Source: UBA12481 sp964416825 (lineage in GTDB: Bacteria > Bacteroidota > Bacteroidia > Bacteroidales > UBA12481). From it: a DNA stretch of 64,000 bases. Of the stretch, positions 17,661 through 26,885 are shown one piece after another. A program made the position numbers and the translations under genes. Numbering within the stretch: position 1 is the stretch's first letter; each line of letters starts with the position of its first letter. Under the pieces are notes generated by a model that was given only the letters and a program-made list of their open reading frames with translations, was not told the DNA's origin and searched no databases. Where the stretch lies: the NCBI GenBank assembly GCA_964416825.1, contig CAYQFT010000001.1:1-64000 (forward strand). Reading direction: 5' to 3'.

Positions 17661-19748
17661 TTAGGATTCAAAACGGTCCAACATATCAATTTTGTCCTTT
17701 AAAAGCTGCACTTTCTCCTTGGCCTGGAGAATTTTGCTTTCAACTTCCCGGATCAGAGATTCTGATTTCTGCGACTTGGCAAAAAAGCCTATATTATTCT
17801 CCCAGAGAACGATATCGCTTTCCATTTGCTTCAGCTTATTCACCAGTTTTTCTCTTTCGGACGAAATCCGGTTTCTATTTTTGGGGGATTGAACAAAGTT
17901 ATCAACTTTTTGCTTATACCGCAGTATTTCTTTTTGAGGCTCATCGACTTCAAGTTGATTGAAAAGCTTGTGTAGAGCTTCCCTGAAATCACGCTGAACC
18001 TCATCCTTCTTATCCAATGGAACATGCCCGATGGAGGTGAAATCTTTCTGAATTTCCTTTAAAATTCCAAGATCATGTGAATGATCGTCAGTTAGGCTGA
18101 AGCCACGGACCCTTTCAATGAGGTCTTGCTTCTTCCTCAGGTTTTCAACCTGCTCGGTGTCCTGTGAACTAAAGAACTCTGATTTTCTCTTGAAGAAGGC
18201 GTCACAAGCGGCTCTAAAACGGTTCCAGAGTGCATCGGAATATTTGCGAGGTATTGGACCAACCTCTTTCCATTTTTTCTGAATAATAACCAATTCGTCG
18301 GCGGTTTTCCTCCATTCTGTGCTATTCATCAGGGATTCAGCCTGAACACAAAGATCTGTCTTTAATTGGAGGTTCTCATGCTGGTCATCCCTATGTCGGG
18401 TAAAGTACTCGCGCTTTCGGTTGAAAAACTCATCACAGCCGGCTCTGAACCGGTCGTAAATCTTATTGTTATCCTTGCGAGGAGCAAAACCGATGCTGCG
18501 CCACATACGCTGCAGGTTCACAACTTCCTGAGAAAGGTCGTTCCAGTCTTTTGGATTGGTTACCTCTTTCTTCAGAATCTCTTCAATTTGATCGCAGAGA
18601 TGGTTCTTTGCATCAAGATTACTCTTTTGCTCATCTTTAAGCACCAGATAGTAGTCCTGATGCTTTTTGTTTATTTGATTGGTAGCCTCCCGGAATCTCT
18701 CCCATATTTCATCTTTCTTTTCGATCGGCACAGGACCAACCTCCCGCCATTGGGTGTGCATCTTCTGGAGCTCTCCGAAAGCCTTGATCACAGAAGGCTC
18801 CAACAACAGCTCCTCAGCATTTTCGCAAATCTTAATCTTTTGCTCAAGGTTCTTCTTTAGGTCAAGATCCCTAAGCTCTTTATTGATCTTGATGTAGTCG
18901 TAGAAAAGTTCGACATGGTGATGATAGTTCTCCCAAAGACTGTGAAGTTCCGTTTGGGGAACCGGGCCAATCTCCCGCCACTGGTGCTGAAGATCCCTGA
19001 ATTCATTAAAGGTGCGATTGAGCGATTCCTGTGTATTAAGAAGATGCTTGATCTGATCAATGATATGAAGTTTCTTCCTCAGGTTAATATCCTTCTCCTC
19101 CTCCAGTACCTTTGAAAACTCACTTCGTCTAACCCTGAATTGTTCGTAAAGAATTTTAAACTCATCCTCGAGTGGGTCTGGAGCAGGTTTAAACTCCTCC
19201 TCAGCGCCGCCGTCACTCAAAAATTTCTTAAGCTTCTCGTCTGCTTCCAGATTAAGCTTGCGATAGAAAGTTGAGCGGATATTCTCTACATCACGGGAAA
19301 TTTCTTGTATGGTCCGCTGACTGAGCAGCAATCCCAGGGCGTCCACCAGTGCCTGTCGGGTATACCCTGAATAGTCCACATGGATCGGAGGCATTGCATG
19401 CAGAGGCTCCTCAAGGGATTTTTCAATCTCAGATTCTGGCACCTCCGGCACCACCCCTATTTCACCATGCTCAGGCTGGATAGCTTCCGGCTCAATTTCA
19501 AAATTTTGCACTGATACCATTTCTGCTGATTCCGATTCTGCAGGTGCCTCCTCGTCTGTGACGATATCTGCTGGATCTGACTCAGCCACTTCAGGTTCCG
19601 CTAATTCGGGAGCGGAAAATTCCGGCAATGTTTCCTCAAGAGGAACAATCTCAACCTGTGCTGAAATTTCAACGGATTCAGAAACTTGGCTTTCAATAGT
19701 TGCTTCGATTGGCAACTGATCATCGGTGGGCTCGTTTTTCTCACTCAT
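17661..19748 (-). CDS. DUF349 repeat protein
   Basis: A 695-residue, highly charged protein. The first about 130 residues are acidic and low in complexity, rich in Glu, Pro, Ala and Val (ending near HYSGYTRQALVDALG). The rest holds at least five DUF349-type helical repeats recognised by WREIGPVP, WREVGPVP, WRSIGFAP, WKEVGPIP and FTSIGHVP, each spaced about 70-80 residues. A C-terminal coiled coil follows. The function of DUF349 proteins is not established; they resemble long coiled-coil scaffolds. It is first in the operon with the TonB-dependent receptor, pyrG and yidC. The leader is about 86 bases and carries a GC-rich hairpin. Confidence 0.85.
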   Translation of the reverse strand: MSEKNEPTDDQLPIEATIESQVSESVEISAQVEIVPLEETLPEFSAPELAEPEVAESDPADIVTDEEAPAESESAEMVSVQNFEIEPEAIQPEHGEIGVVPEVPESEIEKSLEEPLHAMPPIHVDYSGYTRQALVDALGLLLSQRTIQEISRDVENIRSTFYRKLNLEADEKLKKFLSDGGAEEEFKPAPDPLEDEFKILYEQFRVRRSEFSKVLEEEKDINLRKKLHIIDQIKHLLNTQESLNRTFNEFRDLQHQWREIGPVPQTELHSLWENYHHHVELFYDYIKINKELRDLDLKKNLEQKIKICENAEELLLEPSVIKAFGELQKMHTQWREVGPVPIEKKDEIWERFREATNQINKKHQDYYLVLKDEQKSNLDAKNHLCDQIEEILKKEVTNPKDWNDLSQEVVNLQRMWRSIGFAPRKDNNKIYDRFRAGCDEFFNRKREYFTRHRDDQHENLQLKTDLCVQAESLMNSTEWRKTADELVIIQKKWKEVGPIPRKYSDALWNRFRAACDAFFKRKSEFFSSQDTEQVENLRKKQDLIERVRGFSLTDDHSHDLGILKEIQKDFTSIGHVPLDKKDEVQRDFREALHKLFNQLEVDEPQKEILRYKQKVDNFVQSPKNRNRISSEREKLVNKLKQMESDIVLWENNIGFFAKSQKSESLIREVESKILQAKEKVQLLKDKIDMLDRFES

Positions 19749-19808
19749 TTTAGGCGTATTAAATCTAACAAAACCTCAGGAATCCTGAGTTGTTCATTCG
19801 AACAGACA

Positions 19809-19824
19809 CCGGGCGTTAGCCCGG
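19809..19824 (-). other. GC-rich hairpin in the DUF349-gene leader
   Basis: CCGGGC and GCCCGG form a six-base perfect stem with a four-base loop, about 60 bases upstream of the start codon and downstream of the -7 element. No T-run follows on the minus strand, so it is not a simple terminator. It may stabilise the mRNA or bind a regulator. Confidence 0.5.
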
Positions 19825-19839
19825 ATGCACATAAGCTGA

Positions 19840-19847
19840 CAAAAATA
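19840..19847 (-). promoter_or_regulatory. Bacteroidota -7 element for the DUF349-TonB-pyrG-yidC operon
   Basis: On the minus strand it reads TATTTTTG, matching TAnnTTTG, just after the hsp20 terminator and about 92 bases before the DUF349 start codon. Confidence 0.5.
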
Positions 19848-19860
19848 CCGAAATTTTAAT

Positions 19861-19890
19861 AAAAAAAGCCATCTCTGCCCAGAGATGGCT
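19861..19890 (-). terminator. Rho-independent terminator of hsp20
   Basis: On the minus strand, AGCCATCTCT and AGAGATGGCT pair in a ten-base stem around GGGC, followed by a run of T. It lies 22 bases past the hsp20 stop codon. Confidence 0.92.
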
Positions 19891-19912
19891 CCCACTTTTA
19901 AACCAATATTTA

Positions 19913-20359
19913 TCAAGCGATGTCGATAAGCCGTGCTGGCTGAGATTTTGCTTCTTCCCTTTTTGGAATTTCAATGATCAGGATGCCATTGTCGTACCGG
20001 GCAACCACCTGCTCTGGGTTAACCCACCGTGATAAACGGAAGCTCCTCTGAAAAGGCCTGATGGAAAATTCACGCCTTGCATACCGTTCGTTTTTCTCTT
20101 CGCTTAATTCAGATGGAGCATAGGAAACGGTAAGCAGGTTTTCTTCAACGCTGATACTGAAATCCTTTTTCCCGAGACCCGGTACCGAAAATTCAATACG
20201 GAATGATTCTGAAGATTCGATAATGTTGGCGGGTGGAACCTGGTGGTTCAAGGCAGACCGATCGGTCATGTTCCAGAACGCATTAAAAAGGTCGTTAACT
20301 TCCCGGTAAGCAATCTGTGGCTGCGTGCAGTTCTTGCTGTTAAATCTAACTAGTGTCAT
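19913..20359 (-). CDS. Small heat-shock protein, Hsp20/alpha-crystallin family
   Basis: A 148-residue protein with a short variable N-terminus and an alpha-crystallin domain at about residues 40-140: FRIEFSVPGLGKKDFSISVEENLLTVSY, and the A-x-x-x-N-G-(I/V)-L signature as ARYDNGILIIEIPKRE. Such proteins hold unfolding clients for refolding by ATP-dependent chaperones. It is a single-gene unit with its own terminator. A strong Shine-Dalgarno (GGAG, 20369-20372) nine bases before the ATG is unusual here, where most starts lack one, and fits a gene needing high stress output. Confidence 0.93.
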   Translation of the reverse strand: MTLVRFNSKNCTQPQIAYREVNDLFNAFWNMTDRSALNHQVPPANIIESSESFRIEFSVPGLGKKDFSISVEENLLTVSYAPSELSEEKNERYARREFSIRPFQRSFRLSRWVNPEQVVARYDNGILIIEIPKREEAKSQPARLIDIA

Positions 20360-20368
20360 GGTTTATAT

Positions 20369-20372
20369 CTCC
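20369..20372 (-). promoter_or_regulatory. Strong Shine-Dalgarno of hsp20
   Basis: The minus strand reads AAAAAAGGAGATATAAACC before the ATG. The GGAG core at nine-base spacing stands out because most genes in this window have none. The 177 bases between hsp20 and trmD otherwise hold only the trmD -7 element and A/T-rich sequence. Confidence 0.65.
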
Positions 20373-20509
20373 TTTTTTTATTAATTCAATTGTATCCAAG
20401 TCCTTTCAAACCTGATGCCACTCCGACTACATGTCATTATGGCATGCAAATACATTAGAAATGAGTCTTTTTGTCACCTTGCTGATCTGTATCGTTACAA
20501 GAACAGCGC

Positions 20510-20517
20510 TATATTTG
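20510..20517 (+). promoter_or_regulatory. Bacteroidota -7 element (TATATTTG) before trmD
   Basis: TATATTTG matches TAnnTTTG, 19 bases upstream of the trmD ATG, giving a leader of about 13 bases. Confidence 0.55.
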
Positions 20518-20536
20518 CAGTTAAATATCCCTGATC

Positions 20537-21214
20537 ATGAGAATAGACATCTTAACCGCGGTCCCGGAATTGCTCGCAGGTCCATTCGACCATTCCATAA
20601 TTAAAAGGGCTCGTCAAAAAGGGATTGTTGATATCCGGATCCACAACTTACGGGATTATGCAACGGATAAACACAAAAGCATTGATGATTATCCGTTTAG
20701 TGGCGGCGGGGGTATGGTGATGACCATTGAACCAATTGACCGGGCCCTGTCAGCCTTAAAGTCTGAAATACAGTATGATGAGATTGTGTACACTTCTCCT
20801 GACGGGGAACTCTTTTCCCAGAAACTAGCTAATCGCTTGTCTTGCCTGGATAATATAATCATACTATGCGGTCATTATAAAGGTATCGACCAGAGGGTTC
20901 GTGACCACCTTATTACCCGGGAGATATCCATCGGTGATTATGTTCTTACCGGAGGCGAATTAGCGGCGGCTGTTATGGTAGATGCTATCGTTCGTCTGAT
21001 TCCGGGAGCCATGTCAGACGAGGAATCCGCCCTTACAGATTCCTTTCAGGACAACCTGCTTGCTCCGCCACTTTACACAAGGCCAGCAGAATATAAAGGA
21101 TGGTGCGTTCCTGACATCCTGCTGTCGGGGAATGACAGGGAAATTGAAAACTGGAAATTGGAAGAGTCTATAGAACGAACGAAAAAGTTACGACCCGACC
21201 TACTAAAGGATTAG
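20537..21214 (+). CDS. trmD: tRNA (guanine-N1-)-methyltransferase
   Basis: A 225-residue SPOUT-class methyltransferase: MRIDILTAVPEL, then DDYPFSGGGGMVM, the SAM-binding trefoil knot with CGHYKGIDQRV and ISIGDYVLTGGELAA. It methylates N1 of G37 in tRNAs reading CNN codons and prevents +1 frameshifting. It stands alone here, away from rplS, rpsP and rimM (rplS is about 18 kb further along). It overlaps the AddB-like gene tail-to-tail by four bases. Confidence 0.97.
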   Translation: MRIDILTAVPELLAGPFDHSIIKRARQKGIVDIRIHNLRDYATDKHKSIDDYPFSGGGGMVMTIEPIDRALSALKSEIQYDEIVYTSPDGELFSQKLANRLSCLDNIIILCGHYKGIDQRVRDHLITREISIGDYVLTGGELAAAVMVDAIVRLIPGAMSDEESALTDSFQDNLLAPPLYTRPAEYKGWCVPDILLSGNDREIENWKLEESIERTKKLRPDLLKD

Positions 21215-23976
21215 TTTCGGCCGCATAGTGAGGAAAAAGAGCAGTTTCTGCAGACCACCACATTACTGGTTTGACTAAATGGTATATCAGGGTTAAAGAC
21301 TTCGCTTAGCAGCTGGTCAAGGCACGAGTTGAACTCTTCGCGAATCATACTGTATTCCAACGGAGTTTTACCCAATCTGATCTGGGTATCGGGATCACCG
21401 GCACGTAACCTGATAAACCGGTACAATGATGGAAGAATTTCCCCTGAATCATCCTGAGAGATGAGGAAGAGTTCCGAATAGAGAAGCAGCTGAAAAATCT
21501 CCTTGCGCCTCTGGGTTTTTGCCCCATCGAACAAATCATCTACCGCCGAAAAGCTTAATTCACAACTGCCGGTCTTATAGTCAATGATCCTGACAATGCC
21601 TTCAACCAAATCAATTCGGTCGATTATGGCTTTAATATTAACCCGGCACAATTCACCGTTCAGTTGTCGAGGTAAGGTCAATTCAATCAGTTTTTCAATT
21701 CCAATGATTTTTTCGGGAGTTCTCAAGCTATCGGTTCGTAAGGTTTCTACCAGAAACTCCCGGGCCACCATCAGGGCCAGCTGATCCTTACCCGGATCAG
21801 CAGTAAATCCTGATTTTTGCAATAAATCGGCATAAACCTCTGTAAGCAGAGCCTCAATTTGTTGATTATCATTCAAAAGTGCCTTGTACCATTGTGCATC
21901 CGGTGCCGTCGAAGCGTCCATAAACGGCTTGTAGAGTTTCTCGAGAGCCCGGTGAAGAAGCTGCCCGAATCCTTTCGGCTCCGATGGAGTGCCGGAATCG
22001 TCAGGCTCACGCCAGTTGTAGATATACTTAAAGGCAAATCTGAGACTGCAGTCGAGATAATCATTAAGAGCGCTGGCTGACAATTTCTTACCGGAAGCAG
22101 CCGTAATATATTTCATCAGTTCAATTTGAGCAGCACCTGATTTAGGAATGCTGAAAGATCCTTTGCGGGTTGCAATTACCGCCGCCTTTTCCTGCAGGAT
22201 ATGAATCGGGATAGAGGAATCAAACTCTAACTGGCTAATGTACCGGCTCTTCTCTCCAGCCCGAATGATTTCATCCATTTGTCCGGTTGTATAGAACAAA
22301 GTTACCGAGTCAGCTCGCTGGATAAGCCTGTAAAAATAATAAGCATACATGGCGTCGCGGTTTTCTGCTGTAGGCAACCCGAAGTATTTCCTCAAGGAGT
22401 AAGGGATCAAAGAACCCGGCAAACTCCTTGATGGCCAGATTCCTTCGTTAAAAGAGAGAATATAGATTCTTCCGAAATCCAAAAGACGGGTTTCAAGAAT
22501 ACCGGAAACCTGGTTGAGGGACTCATGGTTTGATTGAAGTGTAATTCTCGCACTGCTGACAAACCTGTCGAACAATTTCCTGATCGCCTTTGTATTGATT
22601 TCCAAGTCCGCAGCTTGTTTCAGGGCAACAATCCGAGCGATCTGACCAGATACCAATTTCACCGCGGCTCTTTCAAGTGGCTCAAGGACAGATGATTTTG
22701 CATTCAACTCTTCGAGCATCGCTGTTACCTGGACAATTGGTGACTCATTGGTTTTTAAAAACCCAGAACAGTCTGGCTCACCGAGGCTAATAAGCTTAAA
22801 CCACGGATGATTGGTAAACTCGGAAGTCACCTTACTATCGACGGCACTTATTCCCACTTCATTGGCACTGTCTGCCATTGCTAAATAGTTCCTGAAAAAT
22901 GAGGCAGCCTGAGTTGCTGCGAGCGGATAGCCCGAAGTAAAATTAACCTCCCCCGACTCAGGGTTCCAGGCACTGATCAGGTCCGGTAACAGTGACTCGT
23001 CCGAAAGAACGATCAAAGTCGGAGGTCCTTCAGATTTTCCCAGGTCTGATACCAGTGTCTGTACCTGACCCGTGCCTGAAGTTAGCGGCATAATTCGAAG
23101 CCGGCTGGAATCCTTACCATGATCCGAATAAAAATCAGCCAATCCTTCAGAATAGGGCTTAAATGAAGTGGGCGGACTGAAATCATCGATATACTTCCTG
23201 ATAAAGCGACCTGCTTCATGATTTTTCCCCAGATAAAAAGGATGATAATCCCAATAAAAGAGGGCATTCCCGCTGTCCTTAAGACGGGAAAAAACCATTT
23301 CTTCTGCTTTGGTTAGGATATTAAAGCCAACAAAGGCTACAGTGGCATTGAATACCTGAGCATTTTTTTCATCTGAAAACCACTTGGTAACTTGCCGGTA
23401 GCACATTCCAGACGTGCCCATTCCGGAAGCATTTAAATCAGAGTGAAAATCGGTATAAATCTGAAAGAGGTTATCCCAAATATTCAGCCATTGCTTCTGA
23501 TGCTCTGAAGGGTCCCTTCCAAATGAACTCCAAAATATTCTGATCCTTTCGCGAAGGTCATCATCGTCAACAAGATTGTAAAATTCATCAATAGATTTCA
23601 GTTCTCTGAGAGCCGTGAAAACCAGTTCAGGTCTCACCAGATATTTGTCCACATCATCAAAATCAGTTAAAAGGATATCACCGAAATCGATAAATGAAGA
23701 AAAACTCTCTGCCTTAGGAAGCTGCTTGCTTACGACATTGTAAAGAACTGCGAGTTGAGTTAAAGGATCTGCCTCCTTGATTCCCGAAAAGCTTACCATC
23801 CAATCGTCGATACTAAAAATTGAAGGCGCCCAGATCGGTTCTTTTGTAAGTCTTAAGAGTTCCTTTCGAAAAAGGCCCCCGGCCCTTCGGTTCGGAAAAA
23901 TGATGATGTAATCCTTGAAATTACCCTGGGTAATCCGGAAAATGTCCTCAGCAACCCGTGAGAGAAAAGATTTCAA
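21211..23976 (-). CDS. AddB-like PD-(D/E)XK nuclease/helicase subunit
   Basis: A 921-residue protein. The N-terminus (IIIFPNRRAGGLFRKEL) resembles the inactive helicase half of AddB. The C-terminal third carries the PD-(D/E)XK nuclease motif (IDRIDLVEG, then IIDYKTG near residue 798). Cysteines near 643 (DYLDCSLRF) and at the C-terminus (CRNC, then C after five residues; 909, 912, 918) fit the four-Cys Fe-S staple of AddB. With AddA it would process double-strand DNA ends for RecA. The AddA-like gene is about 4.1 kb away on the same strand, beyond sucAB. The start is a TTG 20 bases past a -7 element; no upstream in-frame ATG exists. Confidence 0.85.
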   Translation of the reverse strand: MKSFLSRVAEDIFRITQGNFKDYIIIFPNRRAGGLFRKELLRLTKEPIWAPSIFSIDDWMVSFSGIKEADPLTQLAVLYNVVSKQLPKAESFSSFIDFGDILLTDFDDVDKYLVRPELVFTALRELKSIDEFYNLVDDDDLRERIRIFWSSFGRDPSEHQKQWLNIWDNLFQIYTDFHSDLNASGMGTSGMCYRQVTKWFSDEKNAQVFNATVAFVGFNILTKAEEMVFSRLKDSGNALFYWDYHPFYLGKNHEAGRFIRKYIDDFSPPTSFKPYSEGLADFYSDHGKDSSRLRIMPLTSGTGQVQTLVSDLGKSEGPPTLIVLSDESLLPDLISAWNPESGEVNFTSGYPLAATQAASFFRNYLAMADSANEVGISAVDSKVTSEFTNHPWFKLISLGEPDCSGFLKTNESPIVQVTAMLEELNAKSSVLEPLERAAVKLVSGQIARIVALKQAADLEINTKAIRKLFDRFVSSARITLQSNHESLNQVSGILETRLLDFGRIYILSFNEGIWPSRSLPGSLIPYSLRKYFGLPTAENRDAMYAYYFYRLIQRADSVTLFYTTGQMDEIIRAGEKSRYISQLEFDSSIPIHILQEKAAVIATRKGSFSIPKSGAAQIELMKYITAASGKKLSASALNDYLDCSLRFAFKYIYNWREPDDSGTPSEPKGFGQLLHRALEKLYKPFMDASTAPDAQWYKALLNDNQQIEALLTEVYADLLQKSGFTADPGKDQLALMVAREFLVETLRTDSLRTPEKIIGIEKLIELTLPRQLNGELCRVNIKAIIDRIDLVEGIVRIIDYKTGSCELSFSAVDDLFDGAKTQRRKEIFQLLLYSELFLISQDDSGEILPSLYRFIRLRAGDPDTQIRLGKTPLEYSMIREEFNSCLDQLLSEVFNPDIPFSQTSNVVVCRNCSFSSLCGRN

Positions 23977-23995
23977 TTTTTTTATCCGATGGAAA

Positions 23996-24003
23996 CAAAT
24001 TTA
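23996..24003 (-). promoter_or_regulatory. Bacteroidota -7 element for the AddB-like gene
   Basis: On the minus strand it reads TAAATTTG, a perfect TAnnTTTG match 20 bases upstream of the TTG at 23976. It supports that non-ATG start. Confidence 0.5.
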
Positions 24004-24055
24004 GTCTTTTTGGCCAATCCCGAAACTTATGGGCAGGTTGAGTTGTTCAATTTTC

Positions 24056-24063
24056 TATCTTTA
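24056..24063 (+). promoter_or_regulatory. Probable -7 element (TATCTTTA) before sucA
   Basis: TATCTTTA differs from TAnnTTTG only in the last base and lies 20 bases before the sucA ATG. A TTG at 24038-24040 is a possible but short-spaced -33 element. Confidence 0.4.
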
Positions 24064-24083
24064 TCCAAACCTAGCATATTCGT

Positions 24084-26885
24084 ATGGACAAGCATGAATA
24101 CCTAAGCCAGGCGGAACCGGGGATGATCGAACAGCTTTACAACGATTTCCTTCTAGACCCTGATACTGTTGAACCGGGCTGGCGGAAGTTTTTTGAAGGA
24201 TTTGAATTTGCCAGACTCGGTGGTCCGTTGACGGGCTTCAGATCTGACAACGTGGATGAGGAATTCAAGGTCGTTGATTTAATCGATTGGTACCGAATGA
24301 GGGGACACCTTTTTACAAGGACTAATCCGGTACGCGAGCGAAGGAAGTACTACCCCACCCTTGATATAGAAAACTTCGGGCTGTCAAAGGACGATTTACC
24401 CACTATCTTCCAGGCCGGCAAGCAGATCGGATTAGGCCAGACTTCCCTGCAAACCATTGTTGATCACCTCCAAGAGACCTATTGTCAGAGTGTTGGGGCA
24501 GAATTCATGTTTATCCGGAATCCGGTCATCCTTGAATGGCTTTACAAAAAAATGGAATCTTCTAAAAACCGAGCAACTTTCAGCCCGGAAGAGAAGATCC
24601 ATATTTTTGAGCATTTGACAATGGCAGTTGGATTTGAAAAATATATCCATAAAAAATTTGTCGGGCAAAAGCGTTTTTCTCTGGAAGGCATCGAGGCTTT
24701 GATTCCGGCGCTAGACTGGGTGATCGAAACCGGTTCGGGTATGGGAATCAAGGAATTCGTGATCGGCATGGCTCATCGCGGACGGCTGAATGTACTGGCA
24801 AACATACTAAAGAAACCCTATTCCGATATTTTCAGGGAGTATAAGGCTACAGATTATGAAGAGGGGGTTGAGTTAGGTGACGTTAAGTATCACCTTGGGT
24901 ACGACAGGCAAATCTGCACCGATAACGGCCAGGAAATACGTGTGGAGCTGCTGCCCAATCCCAGCCATCTTGAGACGGTTGGACCCGTGGCTGAAGGCCT
25001 TTCAAGGGCAAGGATTGATAAGATTTTCAGCGGTGACGGAACCCGTCTCGCACCGATCCTTATTCACGGGGATGCAGCGGTAGCGGCGCAAGGTGTTGTA
25101 TATGAAGTCATCCAGATGTCTCAGCTTCCTGGTTATAAAACCGGGGGAACCATCCACATCATTCTTAATAATCAGGTTGGATTTACAACCAACTATCTGG
25201 ATGGAAGGTCCAGTACATACTGCACCGACGTGGCAAAAGTGGTAAAAGCCCCAATTTTTCATGTTAACGGTGACGATGTGGAAGCCCTGATCTATACCAT
25301 CAGGCTTGCCATAGAATTCAGGCAGGAGTTTGGTCAGGATGTTTTTATTGATATTCTTGGATACCGGAAATACGGACATAACGAGGGAGACGAACCCCGC
25401 TTTACCCAACCCCTTCTTTATAAAGCTATTGAAAAGCATCCCGACGTGCGCCAGATTTACGGCGAAAAGCTCGCTTCCGATGGAGTTCTCTCTGCAAGTC
25501 AACGGGATTTAATCATACAACAGTTTGAAAACCTGTTAGATGAAGCATACAATGTGGCAGCCGCCACTGAAAAAATCAGGATTCGACCATTCTTATCGGA
25601 TGACTGGAAAGGTTTTCATCATCCCGGAGGAGAGGAATTCTTCAAACCGGTTAAGACCCAGTTACCTGTAAAGAAACTGAAAGAGCTAGCTGGAAAGATT
25701 AATCAACTGCCCGAAGGATTACATTTCTTCCAGAAAGTGCACAAGATCATTGAAGCCAGAATCAAAGCCGTTGCAGACAACCAACTTGATTGGGCCATGG
25801 GAGAATTGCTGGCGTACGCATCACTTCTCGAGGAGGGGCGACCGGTTCGGCTTTCGGGTCAGGACAGTGAAAGAGGAACCTTCGCGCACCGCCATGCTGC
25901 ACTGGTTCAGGAAGATACCGGAGAAAAATACTATCCTCTCAAAAACATCTCTGATAAGCAGGGATCCTTTGAAGTATACAATTCACTTTTATCTGAATAT
26001 GGAGTGCTCGGGTTTGAGTATGGATTTGCACTGGCGTATCCGGAATGCCTGACCATCTGGGAGGCTCAATTTGGGGACTTTGCGAACACCGCCCAGGTTA
26101 TCATTGATCAGTATATCAGCTCAGCCGAAGAAAAATGGGGGCTTCAGAACGGACTCGTCCTGCTTCTTCCCCATGGATTCGAAGGACAGGGACCCGAGCA
26201 CTCTTCGGCAAGAATCGAGAGATACCTTAGCCTTGCTGCCCATCATAATATGAGTATTGTTAATCCTACGACTCCGGCAAACCTTTTCCATCTCCTGAGA
26301 AGACAGGTTCTTCGTGATTACCGGGTACCATTGATTGTTTTCACTCCAAAAAGCCTGCTCCGGCATCCTGAATGCACCTCACCACTTGAGGATTTCTCAT
26401 CTGGCGGATTCAAGGAAATCATCGATGATCCCGACACAGATCCGGCTGCCGTTAAAAGGATCGTATTCTGCTGGGGCAAGATGTATTACGACCTGATTAA
26501 GCCCAAGCGGGAGTGGAAGGCCCGTGATATAGCACTGGTCAGGATTGAGCAAATGTTTCCTTTCCCGCATCAGAGAATGCACGAGATTATCAAGAAATAC
26601 CCGAACGCGGTTCTGCACATCTGGGTCCAGGAAGAACCTGAAAACATGGGAGCCTGGAGATTTCTTCAGAATGAGGTCAAATACATTAAGTGGGTGCCGG
26701 TTTGCCGCAAGCCAAGTGCATCGCCGGCGACCGGATTGAACCGCATTCATCAGATCACACAGCAGGAACTGGTGGATAAAGTATTCCGCAAATGCACCTG
26801 TGAATTAAAGAATACCTACTGCGGACTGCAATGTGTTGAAGGTAAATCCAGATTAGACATCTTAAAAGAATTTGAATATCTATGA
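24084..26885 (+). CDS. sucA: 2-oxoglutarate dehydrogenase E1 component
   Basis: A 933-residue thiamine diphosphate enzyme. It has the N-terminal peripheral-binding region (YLSQAEPGMIEQLYNDF), GMAHRGRLNVLAN, NPSHLE, the ThDP-binding HGDAAVAAQGVVYEV, and YGHNEGDEPRFTQP. It decarboxylates 2-oxoglutarate and passes the succinyl group to SucB. The last about 31 residues form a Cys-rich tail (CTC, six residues, C, three residues, C) not usual for this enzyme. The stop overlaps the sucB start by four bases (ATGA). Gene order and presence imply an oxidative TCA arm. Confidence 0.97.
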   Translation: MDKHEYLSQAEPGMIEQLYNDFLLDPDTVEPGWRKFFEGFEFARLGGPLTGFRSDNVDEEFKVVDLIDWYRMRGHLFTRTNPVRERRKYYPTLDIENFGLSKDDLPTIFQAGKQIGLGQTSLQTIVDHLQETYCQSVGAEFMFIRNPVILEWLYKKMESSKNRATFSPEEKIHIFEHLTMAVGFEKYIHKKFVGQKRFSLEGIEALIPALDWVIETGSGMGIKEFVIGMAHRGRLNVLANILKKPYSDIFREYKATDYEEGVELGDVKYHLGYDRQICTDNGQEIRVELLPNPSHLETVGPVAEGLSRARIDKIFSGDGTRLAPILIHGDAAVAAQGVVYEVIQMSQLPGYKTGGTIHIILNNQVGFTTNYLDGRSSTYCTDVAKVVKAPIFHVNGDDVEALIYTIRLAIEFRQEFGQDVFIDILGYRKYGHNEGDEPRFTQPLLYKAIEKHPDVRQIYGEKLASDGVLSASQRDLIIQQFENLLDEAYNVAAATEKIRIRPFLSDDWKGFHHPGGEEFFKPVKTQLPVKKLKELAGKINQLPEGLHFFQKVHKIIEARIKAVADNQLDWAMGELLAYASLLEEGRPVRLSGQDSERGTFAHRHAALVQEDTGEKYYPLKNISDKQGSFEVYNSLLSEYGVLGFEYGFALAYPECLTIWEAQFGDFANTAQVIIDQYISSAEEKWGLQNGLVLLLPHGFEGQGPEHSSARIERYLSLAAHHNMSIVNPTTPANLFHLLRRQVLRDYRVPLIVFTPKSLLRHPECTSPLEDFSSGGFKEIIDDPDTDPAAVKRIVFCWGKMYYDLIKPKREWKARDIALVRIEQMFPFPHQRMHEIIKKYPNAVLHIWVQEEPENMGAWRFLQNEVKYIKWVPVCRKPSASPATGLNRIHQITQQELVDKVFRKCTCELKNTYCGLQCVEGKSRLDILKEFEYL

